A DNA stretch of 24,650 nt from positions 1 through 24,650 of the IMG/VR virus record IMGVR_UViG_3300035034_004496. One strand, 5' to 3'. The translations under genes were made by a program, and so were the position numbers. The notes beneath the pieces are model-generated. The model saw only the letters and a list, made by a program, of their open reading frames with translations, did not search any database and was not told where the DNA came from. The DNA comes from a virus. Shown piece after piece: positions 15,656 to 21,656 of the stretch (positions are counted from its first letter, which is position 1; every line of letters starts with the position of its first letter).

Positions 15656-16105
15656 TCAGAGGGGAATGTGACGGTTGAGTGTGACGGTGAAATCGTCCTG
15701 CCAGAGCATCTGGCCGGTGCGGTCGATGGTGCTCACGAGCTTGCCCGAGACAGGCTCGCAGGCCGATTCCGCGTCCGGCGGCTCAATCCGGCAGATCGCC
15801 ATCAGGCCCGCCAGACGCACAGCCCGGATATCGCCGTTCGCGATGGAGCCTGTGCGGTCGCCGATGTCGCGCACGGCCCAGACCACGCCAAAGCGGGCAG
15901 AGACACGCTGGCTGAGGATCTTGCCGCTCTCATAGCGGTTGGGCCCGGGCGATTCCGCCAGCGGAATGATGTAGGCCGAGGGCCAGCGCATGGTCTCGCG
16001 GGTCAGCGCGCCAAAGGAACCGGCGGTGCCGACCTCGACCAGATCCGGCATGGCCACCCGCAGAGCAGCCGCAATCGGCGCGATATCGAGGATGCCCGCT
16101 TTCAT
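15656..16105 (-). CDS. Mu gp37-like / tail terminator protein (149 aa)
   Basis: The gene is in the tail terminator position between gpG and the tail tube gene. The 149-aa chain begins with a helical I-A-P-I-A-A-A-L-R and continues with beta strands, like gp37-type (DUF1834-like) and lambda U-type proteins. These cap the finished tube and join it to the head. The start ATG 16105 overlaps the upstream stop by 4 nt. Assignment rests on order and general pattern rather than on a signature motif. Confidence 0.78.
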   Translation of the reverse strand: MKAGILDIAPIAAALRVAMPDLVEVGTAGSFGALTRETMRWPSAYIIPLAESPGPNRYESGKILSQRVSARFGVVWAVRDIGDRTGSIANGDIRAVRLAGLMAICRIEPPDAESACEPVSGKLVSTIDRTGQMLWQDDFTVTLNRHIPL

Positions 16106-16599
16106 CGCGCCACCGCATCATCAAAGTAGTCCACAGCAGCTGATGTGATATTGTCCCGGTCCTGCTCGGAGATGCCGAGATAGGGGCGCGCCGGGATGCT
16201 CACATCCTCGACCACCGCAAAGCCACCGCCCGGAAAGGCGAAGGCCAGTGCATATCCGGCCTTGGCCGTGATGATCCCGCCGGTCTGATGGATGCCCGCG
16301 TAGATCACATTGGTGCCGACCTCGACTGAAACAGGCCCGGCGATATGGGTAATGCTGTCCGCCAGCCGCCCCGTGTCCCGCAGGATCTTGCCGCCATCAA
16401 AGACAGACCGGAACGAGGGCGACCACGGCACACCTTCCGGCGATACGTTGGTATCGCGCATGCGGTCCTTGGTCGATGTCTCCAGCAGCGCGCCGCACAT
16501 ATCCATCAGCGGTGTCAGATCTTCGCCCGCCTGAGTATAAGCGCCGATGACAGCCCGAAACCCTGTCAGATCCAGATCAGCGGTGAGGGTGACAGCCAT
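16102..16599 (-). CDS. Virion morphogenesis protein, Mu gpG-like (165 aa)
   Basis: The protein fits the phage virion morphogenesis family (PF05069). It has an early helical part, an S-T-K-D-R-M-R-D-T block, E-G-V-P-W-S-P-S, then I-L-R-D-T-G-R-L-A-D-S-I, Y-A-G-I-H-Q-T-G-G and finally I-P-A-R-P-Y-L-G-I-S. These are the family's usual landmarks in the usual order. Members act in head-tail joining or tail completion. The start is the ATG overlapping the gp36 stop (TGATG). In Mu, gpG lies directly after gpF, but here it stands between gp36 and gp37. Confidence 0.9.
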   Translation of the reverse strand: MAVTLTADLDLTGFRAVIGAYTQAGEDLTPLMDMCGALLETSTKDRMRDTNVSPEGVPWSPSFRSVFDGGKILRDTGRLADSITHIAGPVSVEVGTNVIYAGIHQTGGIITAKAGYALAFAFPGGGFAVVEDVSIPARPYLGISEQDRDNITSAAVDYFDDAVAR

Positions 16600-17030
16600 C
16601 AGAACCGCCTCAGGCTGTCGCGGGTCATCACACGGTCCGGGCCTTCAATGCTGACAGCGCCCTCGGAGGTCTGGACCTCGGCGCCGCCCTCCGCATCCCC
16701 GATCGACGCTTTGCCATCGCGCACCATTTTGAGGTAGGCAATCGCGGCCTCGCGCAGCTTGTCCTGTGTCTCGGTCACACGGCCCACATTTGCATAAAGC
16801 CGGTGCACCGCCAGATCACGGCACACCACGCGCAGCATGTCAGGCGGGTCTTCAAGGGGGAGTTTAACGGCCTTTGCAATGTAGCCGTTGATCTCGGCGG
16901 TAGCATCGCGCAGCGCTGCCTCAAGGCGCAGATCATCCACCGCACCCGCCGCCCCGTCCAGATCAGACAGCAGCTGCAGATCCCGCGCAGGGATCGTCGC
17001 TTTCAGATCGGTGATCAGGGCATAGGTCAC
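16599..17030 (-). CDS. gp36-like protein, DUF1320 (143 aa)
   Basis: The family pattern is clear: an early helix and A-R-D-L-Q-L-L-S-D-L-D-G, a helix with A-L-R-D-A-T-A-E-I-N-G-Y-I, P-D-M-L-R-V-V-C-R-D-L-A-V-H-R-L-Y, and A-I-A-Y-L-K-M-V-R-D-G-K. DUF1320 proteins (Mu gp36) are thought to be head-completion/connector components comparable to HK97 gp6. The start codon is GTG at 17030, with AGGA (17040-17043) 9 nt before it. A 133-nt gap to the gp35-like gene upstream shows no coding frame, only a small GC hairpin (GCGC-TGAA-GCGC) without a U-tract. Confidence 0.9.
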   Translation of the reverse strand: MTYALITDLKATIPARDLQLLSDLDGAAGAVDDLRLEAALRDATAEINGYIAKAVKLPLEDPPDMLRVVCRDLAVHRLYANVGRVTETQDKLREAAIAYLKMVRDGKASIGDAEGGAEVQTSEGAVSIEGPDRVMTRDSLRRF

Positions 17031-17163
17031 GGTGAAATATCCTAATAATTGGGAGCGTGCGCTTCAGCGCCTATCTACATGAGGTCCCCTGCGCCGGTTA
17101 AACGGCGGTCTATGGGTGCTGATGGACTTGCGGCCCAGACCAGACGCTCCCCTCTCTGGGGGG

Positions 17164-17544
17164 TTATTCTTCGGCTGGCGGTGTCACCTGAAGCAGCGGA
17201 TCGGCGAGCAGCTCGGCCAGCATCCCGTCTGTCATCTCCTCGGCAGACACATGCGTCACCCCACCGGGCCAGCGGCGACCGGCACGGCGGCGGCCTTCGG
17301 CCACGGCACACAGAACCGTGAACCCGCTTTCCCCGCCATCCTGCTCGCTTGCATCAGCGGTCTGGTCAGCCTCAGGGTTCTCGTCAGCCCCGGCGTCATC
17401 GCTCACAGCAGCGTCATCGCTCACACCGGCAGCCTCTTGCTGCGCGGCCTTCACACGTGCGGCCAGCTTCTTGTCGCCGATGTTCGGCGCAAATTCGACG
17501 CCAAGTGCGACGGCCTGCTTTTCCAGATCTTCTCGGTCAGACAT
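17164..17544 (-). CDS. gp35/HI1506-like protein (126 aa)
   Basis: The N-terminus (about 5-35) forms a small helical unit like a HeH/LEM fold (A-V-A-L-G-V-E-F-x(5)-D-K-K-L-A-A-R). An acidic Asp/Ala/Glu linker follows (about 40-72). The C-terminus has a basic R-R-R-A-G-R-R-W-P-G-G and a final helix M-L-A-E-L-L-A-D-P-L-L-Q-V, as in HI1506/gp35 proteins placed right after the capsid gene in Mu-like phages. Its role in assembly is not established. AGGAG precedes the ATG 17544. The gene lies just after a terminator, so its expression depends on read-through. Confidence 0.8.
   Translation of the reverse strand: MSDREDLEKQAVALGVEFAPNIGDKKLAARVKAAQQEAAGVSDDAAVSDDAGADENPEADQTADASEQDGGESGFTVLCAVAEGRRRAGRRWPGGVTHVSAEEMTDGMLAELLADPLLQVTPPAEE
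17393..17425 (-). repeat. Short tandem repeat in the gp35-like acidic linker
   Basis: A 15-bp unit (17393-17407 and 17411-17425) occurs twice with an 18-nt period. It encodes the repeated V-S-D-D-A of the acidic linker. The period keeps the frame, so copy number can vary without harm. Confidence 0.8.
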
Positions 17545-17570
17545 GATTTTCTCCTGTTGGATCGGTTGAC

Positions 17571-17598
17571 AAAAGCGGTCCGGTCCAGCCGGACCGCT
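17571..17598 (-). terminator. Intrinsic terminator after the major capsid gene
   Basis: A perfect 10-bp GC-rich stem (17574-17583 with 17589-17598), a 5-nt loop and, on the minus strand, a short T-run (CTTTTG) directly after it. It lies 19 nt beyond the capsid stop. The T-run is short, so partial read-through is likely. This fits a design in which capsid mRNA exceeds downstream mRNA. Confidence 0.8.
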
Positions 17599-17616
17599 CC
17601 TTCAGTCGACCCCTGC

Positions 17617-18510
17617 TCAGCGCAGACGGGTTTCCACATGCAGCTCGGCAGTGTTGCGCCACGAGTTGGTCGCACCGGCTGCATCGCGCTCATTGAGCAG
17701 GATCTCGCGGGCCGCACCCTCATTGGCAGGACTGACCACCAGCAGGTTCGGGCGCAGGTTCAGCTTGCGGCCCCGGTGGCCGCGCATTTCCAGCATTGCC
17801 TGACGTGCGGCTGCGTAGGTCGCGGGTGTCAGTGCCGATTTGGACGCATGCACGGTCTGCCACGCACCAAAGCCCGCAGCGCAGCGGCGCTTGGCGATCC
17901 ACATGAACTCATCCGCAAGGGCCACATTGGCATCAGACATATCGGTCAGCGCCTTGAAGGTCGGGGCCTGACGGTCCTGGAAGATCAGCGGCTTGATCAC
18001 GCGGCTGGTGTCGATCAGATACCACGCGGGGCCGGAACCGGCTGTCAGGTTGGATACCGACTGCTCGACACCGTCCGCGTCTTCGACCGGGTGGTCTGTG
18101 TCGAAGAAGTTCTGCCCGTCATAATGCGCGGTGGTGAAGCCTTCGGCCAGCTTGTCCCAGACCAGATCGTCCGGCAGCTCCGCCGCCGTCTGCCCAAAAT
18201 CAGCCGCCAGCGTCGCATACATGCCGACCTGATCGTCCTCGATATCATCAACCGACACCGCAATGGTGTTTTCGAACTTCCGGTTCGTAATCTGGAAGCC
18301 GTCGATCTGGAACCGGTTGATAACGCGGTCACCAATCCATTCACGCATGCCGGGGATTTCCGACAGCTTGGGATAGCTTTGCGTGCGTGTGGTCGAATTC
18401 ACCGTCATCGAAATGCGGTTATACGTGGTCTCCGCACCGAACAGCGTGGTGTTGAATGCAGTCGTAAATGCGAGATTGAGCGCCGCGACGCTGGCTGCAG
18501 TGGTTTGCAT
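17617..18510 (-). CDS. Major capsid protein, Mu gpT-like (297 aa)
   Basis: The protein matches the Mu gpT major head subunit family (PF10124). Landmarks are Y-P-K-L-S-E-I-P-G-M-R-E-W-I-G-D-R (about 46-62), F-E-N-T-I-A-V-S-V-D-D-I-E-D-D-Q-V-G, and F-F-D-T-D-H-P-V (about 134-141), with L-L-V-V-S-P near the end. It has the usual length (about 300 aa) and forms the HK97-fold shell. AAGGA precedes ATG 18510. The decoration gene ends 12 nt upstream, and a strong terminator follows the stop, as often found behind capsid genes. Confidence 0.93.
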   Translation of the reverse strand: MQTTAASVAALNLAFTTAFNTTLFGAETTYNRISMTVNSTTRTQSYPKLSEIPGMREWIGDRVINRFQIDGFQITNRKFENTIAVSVDDIEDDQVGMYATLAADFGQTAAELPDDLVWDKLAEGFTTAHYDGQNFFDTDHPVEDADGVEQSVSNLTAGSGPAWYLIDTSRVIKPLIFQDRQAPTFKALTDMSDANVALADEFMWIAKRRCAAGFGAWQTVHASKSALTPATYAAARQAMLEMRGHRGRKLNLRPNLLVVSPANEGAAREILLNERDAAGATNSWRNTAELHVETRLR

Positions 18511-18522
18511 CTGTGGGATCCT

Positions 18523-18912
18523 TTACAGAATTTCGACCCAGGCGCCCGCCGTCTCGATGTCGAGAAGCTTGCCTGCGATCAGTGTGCCGGTGGCGCCAAC
18601 CGTGTTGTCATCGACGACAAACACGGTCGTGCCGATACGCGCGCGGGTCAGCCCGGTCTGGGGAAACTGGAACACGCCGCGCTTGATCTCGACGGTTACA
18701 GCACCTGCTGCACCGCCGGTGTTGTCAGAGCCCGCGACAGCGACACCGCGCATCCGTGTGACAGCAGGGGCCGCGCGGACCGCATTGCCCGTGGCATCGA
18801 GGCCCACCATGGACCCCATGAAGATCTTGGCATTGGCCGCAAGTGGGTCGCGGAACGTCTTGCCACCCGATGCCAGCTCGGCAGTGACGCGGTCTTTGGT
18901 CAGGTTTGCCAT
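18523..18912 (-). CDS. Capsid decoration/cement-like protein (129 aa)
   Basis: A small beta-rich protein between protease/scaffold and major capsid genes, the place of lambda D or DUF2190-type cement proteins. The chain shows G-S-M-V-G-L-D-A-T-G, R-M-R-G-V-A-V-A-G and V-F-V-V-D-D-N-T-V, the turn pattern of DUF2190-like proteins that hold position-dependent contacts on the shell. The start ATG is 3 nt after the protease stop, with A-rich/G-rich AGAAGGGGG upstream. Which cement family it belongs to is not certain. Confidence 0.8.
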   Translation of the reverse strand: MANLTKDRVTAELASGGKTFRDPLAANAKIFMGSMVGLDATGNAVRAAPAVTRMRGVAVAGSDNTGGAAGAVTVEIKRGVFQFPQTGLTRARIGTTVFVVDDNTVGATGTLIAGKLLDIETAGAWVEIL

Positions 18913-18915
18913 GGA

Positions 18916-19500
18916 TCAGGCCCCCTTCTTTGCAGGGGCTTTGCCCAGCTTTGTTGCGAGAAACGCCTCCTGCGAGACGCCGGTGGCCGAGCACGCCATG
19001 ATCTCATCAGCAGTAAGACCCCCGTCTGCGATGACAGGTGCACCGGCAGGCGTTACTGCCGTGCCGTTCACGACCACGGGCGCGCTGGCGCACCAGGTCT
19101 CGAAGCCCGCCAGATCTGCAGAGGCGTACTGCACGGCCCAGTCTTTCAGCGCAGGCGTAACCTTGCCCGCCTGCATCGCAGCCGTCACGACCGCCTCCGC
19201 CTTGCCGCTGACAGAAGCAGCCGTGAGCACGGAAACCTGCTTTGACAGATCCTGAAACGCCGCCATCGGCACATATTTGGCAGGATCAGGATCGCCGGGC
19301 GTTGCCGACGCCGTGATCTTGGCGGTGATTGCGGTTGCTGCCGTCGCTGTCAGCGGACCGGTCAGACCGGCGGCGGTGACGATACTGGCGGCGTGCACCA
19401 CCTGATCCAGCGCCGCGTCGGCAGCTGCAGTAATCTTGGCCTCGTCCGTCTCGTCGGGCATCCCGAGCTTGGCGGCGAGTTTCTTCAGCCAGTCTGGCAT
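18916..19500 (-). CDS. Probable nested scaffold gene (gpZ-like, 194 aa) inside the protease gene
   Basis: An internal ATG at 19500 (residue M160 of the protease) is preceded by AGGAGAAA (AGGAG at 19510-19514), a far better ribosome site than that of the full gene. It begins exactly where the protease part ends and the Ala-rich helical scaffold part starts. Mu makes its scaffold gpZ from an internal start in gene I in the same manner, as lambda does with C/Nu3. Separate production is inferred, not shown. Confidence 0.65.
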   Translation of the reverse strand: MPDWLKKLAAKLGMPDETDEAKITAAADAALDQVVHAASIVTAAGLTGPLTATAATAITAKITASATPGDPDPAKYVPMAAFQDLSKQVSVLTAASVSGKAEAVVTAAMQAGKVTPALKDWAVQYASADLAGFETWCASAPVVVNGTAVTPAGAPVIADGGLTADEIMACSATGVSQEAFLATKLGKAPAKKGA

Positions 19501-19977
19501 GGTGTCTTTCTCCTGAGTTGATGCGACCATCGCAAGTTGAGGGAGCGCAGGGTTGTTGGTGAGACCGGCGCGCAAAATCAGCCCGACCTCATGGCTGTCC
19601 GGAAACCGGGTGAACGTGGGCGAGATGAAGCGGTAGACCTTGCCCTTGAGCGCCTCAGCGCCGTCGCTGGACCATTCGACAGACGCCATGATCCGGTCGC
19701 CCCTGATGGTCAGGCCAGTGATCCAGCCAGCGGCGCGCGTGTCAGACGTGCCCTGCCCGTCCATGCCGTGTGCAAAGTCGATTGGCAGGATGCCACCCTT
19801 GGCCGCAGCCATGGTCCGGACGATCAGCGCCTGCGCATCCGTGACCTGACCCACATGCCCGCGCTCATCGGCGAGGTGGAGCGGCCCGATGGGCATCATC
19901 TCGATAAGCGTAGGCAGCTCGCCACCCGTGAGAGTGAGGAGCTGGGCATCGCAGGTGAAGGTGTGCTGTTTGTTCAT
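18916..19977 (-). CDS. Prohead protease with scaffold domain, Mu gpI-like (353 aa)
   Basis: The N-terminal part (about 1-150) is the protease region of Mu-like I proteins (PF10123). Key blocks are I-D-F-A-H-G-M-D-G (H70), A-A-G-W-I, Y-R-F-I-S-P-T-F (S119) and the final T-N-N-P-A-L. The rest (about 160-353) is Ala-rich and helical and fits a scaffold, ending in a Lys-rich tail. The enzyme would ripen the prohead by cleaving scaffold. The start ATG 19977 is the only in-frame option, since a TGA lies 11 codons upstream with no GTG/TTG between. It sits directly behind a 5-bp hairpin and lacks a good ribosome site, so translation may be limited. The preceding 305 nt are non-coding. Confidence 0.9.
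   Translation of the reverse strand: MNKQHTFTCDAQLLTLTGGELPTLIEMMPIGPLHLADERGHVGQVTDAQALIVRTMAAAKGGILPIDFAHGMDGQGTSDTRAAGWITGLTIRGDRIMASVEWSSDGAEALKGKVYRFISPTFTRFPDSHEVGLILRAGLTNNPALPQLAMVASTQEKDTMPDWLKKLAAKLGMPDETDEAKITAAADAALDQVVHAASIVTAAGLTGPLTATAATAITAKITASATPGDPDPAKYVPMAAFQDLSKQVSVLTAASVSGKAEAVVTAAMQAGKVTPALKDWAVQYASADLAGFETWCASAPVVVNGTAVTPAGAPVIADGGLTADEIMACSATGVSQEAFLATKLGKAPAKKGA
19510..19514 (-). promoter_or_regulatory. Internal ribosome binding site for the nested scaffold
   Basis: AGGAG followed by AAA and 6 nt to ATG 19500. A site this strong in the middle of a coding frame at a domain boundary supports an internal start. Confidence 0.65.
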
Positions 19978-19978
19978 G

Positions 19979-19994
19979 CCCCGGAAATACGGGG
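19979..19994 (-). promoter_or_regulatory. Hairpin directly before the protease start
   Basis: CCCCG (19990-19994 on the minus strand) pairs with CGGGG (19979-19983) over a 6-nt loop. The stem ends 1 nt before ATG 19977. It would cover the initiation region of the protease gene and could lower its translation relative to the nested scaffold. Confidence 0.45.
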
Positions 19995-20039
19995 TCCACG
20001 GCGATCATATCAGGGTGAAGGAGTTCCGGCGCACCGCTT

Positions 20040-20074
20040 CACCGCACATCGCCCGGTGAGATGACAGTGCGGTG
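20040..20074. repeat. Inverted repeat, 8-bp arms
   Basis: CACCGCAC (20040-20047) and GTGCGGTG (20067-20074) are perfect complements with 19 nt between. It could be an RNA hairpin or a protein-binding site. Confidence 0.6.
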
Positions 20075-20113
20075 CCGCGCCGCCGAAATCAAGCCGCTGC
20101 CGCAGCATCCCGT

Positions 20114-20149
20114 AAATCGCGCCCTCCGCACCAAAACAGGACGCGATTT
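20114..20149. repeat. Inverted repeat, 8-bp arms
   Basis: AAATCGCG (20114-20121) and CGCGATTT (20142-20149) are perfect complements with 20 nt between. The spacing is almost equal to that of the second repeat in the same gap, but the arm sequence is different. Confidence 0.6.
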
Positions 20150-20282
20150 GAACACCACTTAAACGGGGTAGAAAGGCCCACCTCGCATTTTCACGACCAT
20201 CGGGGCGGGTTCACCCCTGAAGGCGCTCTACGGGCGATTTTTGAGGGGGGCCTGCCCGACACCTGATCGCCACACCGACAGC

Positions 20283-21656
20283 TCACCGGCCAAAGGCAAT
20301 CGAGATGAGCGTGCTGATCAGATCGGAGGCCAGCTCCAGCACAAAGGCAACCCGCCCCGATGGCGCCACCGCATATTGCACATCACCGGTTCCGGCGAGG
20401 GCCTGCGCCAGAGCATGGGCAATGATCAGCTCCAGATCTTCCGGCCCGATTCCGAGGCGGTCAGCCTGTCGGGTGGCCTCGGCTGTGATGCGCGCATGGC
20501 TGGCCGCGACGGTCTGGGACGCAGGGAAGACGCGACCAGCCACACGGCCAATCCGGAAGATTGATCCATCAGGGCTGGTCAGGGCGATCTGCGACAGACC
20601 AGGCTGACCGCCAAAGCGCTCCAGATCGGCCAGCGGGATTGCCCGGCCCGATGCCGCAGCCCTGAGCAACACCGCCGCCTCATCGGGCGCGGCCAGTGCC
20701 CGGTCCATTGCGGCATCGGGCATCGCTGGCTGAGTGCCGACCGCGCCACGCGTCATTCCAACGGGCTGGTCTGTTTCCTGACCGCGCAGCGAATAGACCA
20801 GGGCCACATCCCTCAAATCGCGCATTCGAAGGGCAGCCATTTCCCTCAGATAGCCGTGATCATACGCGGGAAAGGAGTCCGGCAGATCAAGACGGCTGGC
20901 CGCATGGCGCTCGCCGGTATCCAGCCATGCCGCACCGGGATTAGATGCAAAAGCCGGATCCAGGCCTTCCAGCAGATCTTCGGTCTCCCCGGTGCGCGGA
21001 TTGGTCCAGGGCGCGCTGGCAATCTCGGCCAGCTCCGCGTCCGTGGTCACCTGCTTGCCCTCACGCTCGAGCATGCGTTGGTTCACAGGGCGCACATAGC
21101 AGCCGCAGAACCAGCCGTTCGGCGGGAATATCTTGCCCCAGATCGGATGATCGATAGGGAGGATCAGCCCGTTGAACGGCTTGTGCGCATCGCGCGCGGT
21201 GGGCCGCGCCAGCTGGCGGTACTCCAGAAACGGCAAAAACGCCTTGGTCCTTTGCAACCGCGCCCACTGCCCCGCCGCATAGGAGGTGCGCATGTTGGTG
21301 TCGAAGATCACCTTCAGGCGGCGCATGGATCCCAGCTCGACGTCCCGGAGCTCTCCGGTCAGCGGGTCGCGCATCGTGCTGCGCCCCCACCAGCCCTGCG
21401 CGCGCAGCCTGGGCGCCAGATCATTCTGGAACGCCTCCAGTGTTGTGCCGTTGGAGAGCGCCTTGTCGAGCTCATCACGGATCAACGCCAGGACATCGTC
21501 CTGCATCGCCTTTGCAACGACGAAGGTGCGCGCATGCTCCTCGCGCCAATGATCGCGGTAATCAAACCGCTGCAACGCAGGCGCAAAGCCTTTCGAGCGG
21601 AAAAACTCGATAGCCTCGCGCGGTGCCAGCGGGTTGAGCTCGATGCGGTCCGCCAT
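20283..21656 (-). CDS. Phage head morphogenesis protein, Mu gpF-like (457 aa)
   Basis: Residues about 45-195 are the Mu F / SPP1 gp7 domain (PF04233). Landmarks are F-D-T-N-M-R-T-S-Y-A-A-G-Q-W (118-131), R-P-T-A-R-D-A-H, P-I-W-G-K-I-F-P-P-N-G-W-F-C-G-C (171-186) and the following basic stretch. Members bind the portal inside the procapsid and are needed for head assembly. Residues about 310-457 form an Ala-rich C-terminal part with beta strands (L-S-Q-I-A-L-T, S-I-F-R-I-G-R-V-A-G) that I cannot assign. Such C-terminal regions vary between phages and sometimes carry nuclease-like domains, but no catalytic motif is evident here. The ATG overlaps the portal stop (TGATG). Total length is near that of Mu gpF. 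Confidence 0.92.
   Translation of the reverse strand: MADRIELNPLAPREAIEFFRSKGFAPALQRFDYRDHWREEHARTFVVAKAMQDDVLALIRDELDKALSNGTTLEAFQNDLAPRLRAQGWWGRSTMRDPLTGELRDVELGSMRRLKVIFDTNMRTSYAAGQWARLQRTKAFLPFLEYRQLARPTARDAHKPFNGLILPIDHPIWGKIFPPNGWFCGCYVRPVNQRMLEREGKQVTTDAELAEIASAPWTNPRTGETEDLLEGLDPAFASNPGAAWLDTGERHAASRLDLPDSFPAYDHGYLREMAALRMRDLRDVALVYSLRGQETDQPVGMTRGAVGTQPAMPDAAMDRALAAPDEAAVLLRAAASGRAIPLADLERFGGQPGLSQIALTSPDGSIFRIGRVAGRVFPASQTVAASHARITAEATRQADRLGIGPEDLELIIAHALAQALAGTGDVQYAVAPSGRVAFVLELASDLISTLISIAFGR

Larger units (their letters stand above)
19978..20282. other. 305-nt non-coding gap between gpF and protease genes
   Basis: The largest gap without a convincing gene in the window. It holds two separate inverted repeats with 8-bp arms and a short hairpin touching the protease start, but no tRNA and no clear promoter. 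The plus-strand frame at 20072-20266 is Arg/His-rich with no ribosome site and is not believed. The segment is close in place to the head gene boundary of other Mu-like phages, where I recall similar non-coding blocks. Any function is open. Confidence 0.6.

Noticed and set aside
17031-17163. Gene or terminator in the 133-nt gap before gp36
   Set aside because: The longest frames are only a few codons. The hairpins (CCCC/GGGG near 17150 and GCGC/GCGC near 17060) lack U-tracts.
17116-19245. 709-aa plus-strand frame
   Set aside because: It lies antisense to capsid, decoration and protease genes, whose families are clear. The composition is Arg/His/Gly-rich, typical of a shadow.
20064-20092. Possible minus-strand promoter (TTGATT at 20087-20092) before the protease gene
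   Set aside because: At 17-19 nt spacing the -10 candidates (CACTGT, ACTGTC, CTGTCA) are too poor to call.
20072-20266. Plus-strand frame of 64 aa in the gap before gpF
   Set aside because: It has no ribosome site, an Arg/His/Ala-rich composition and overlaps both the inverted repeat at 20114-20149 and non-coding sequence.
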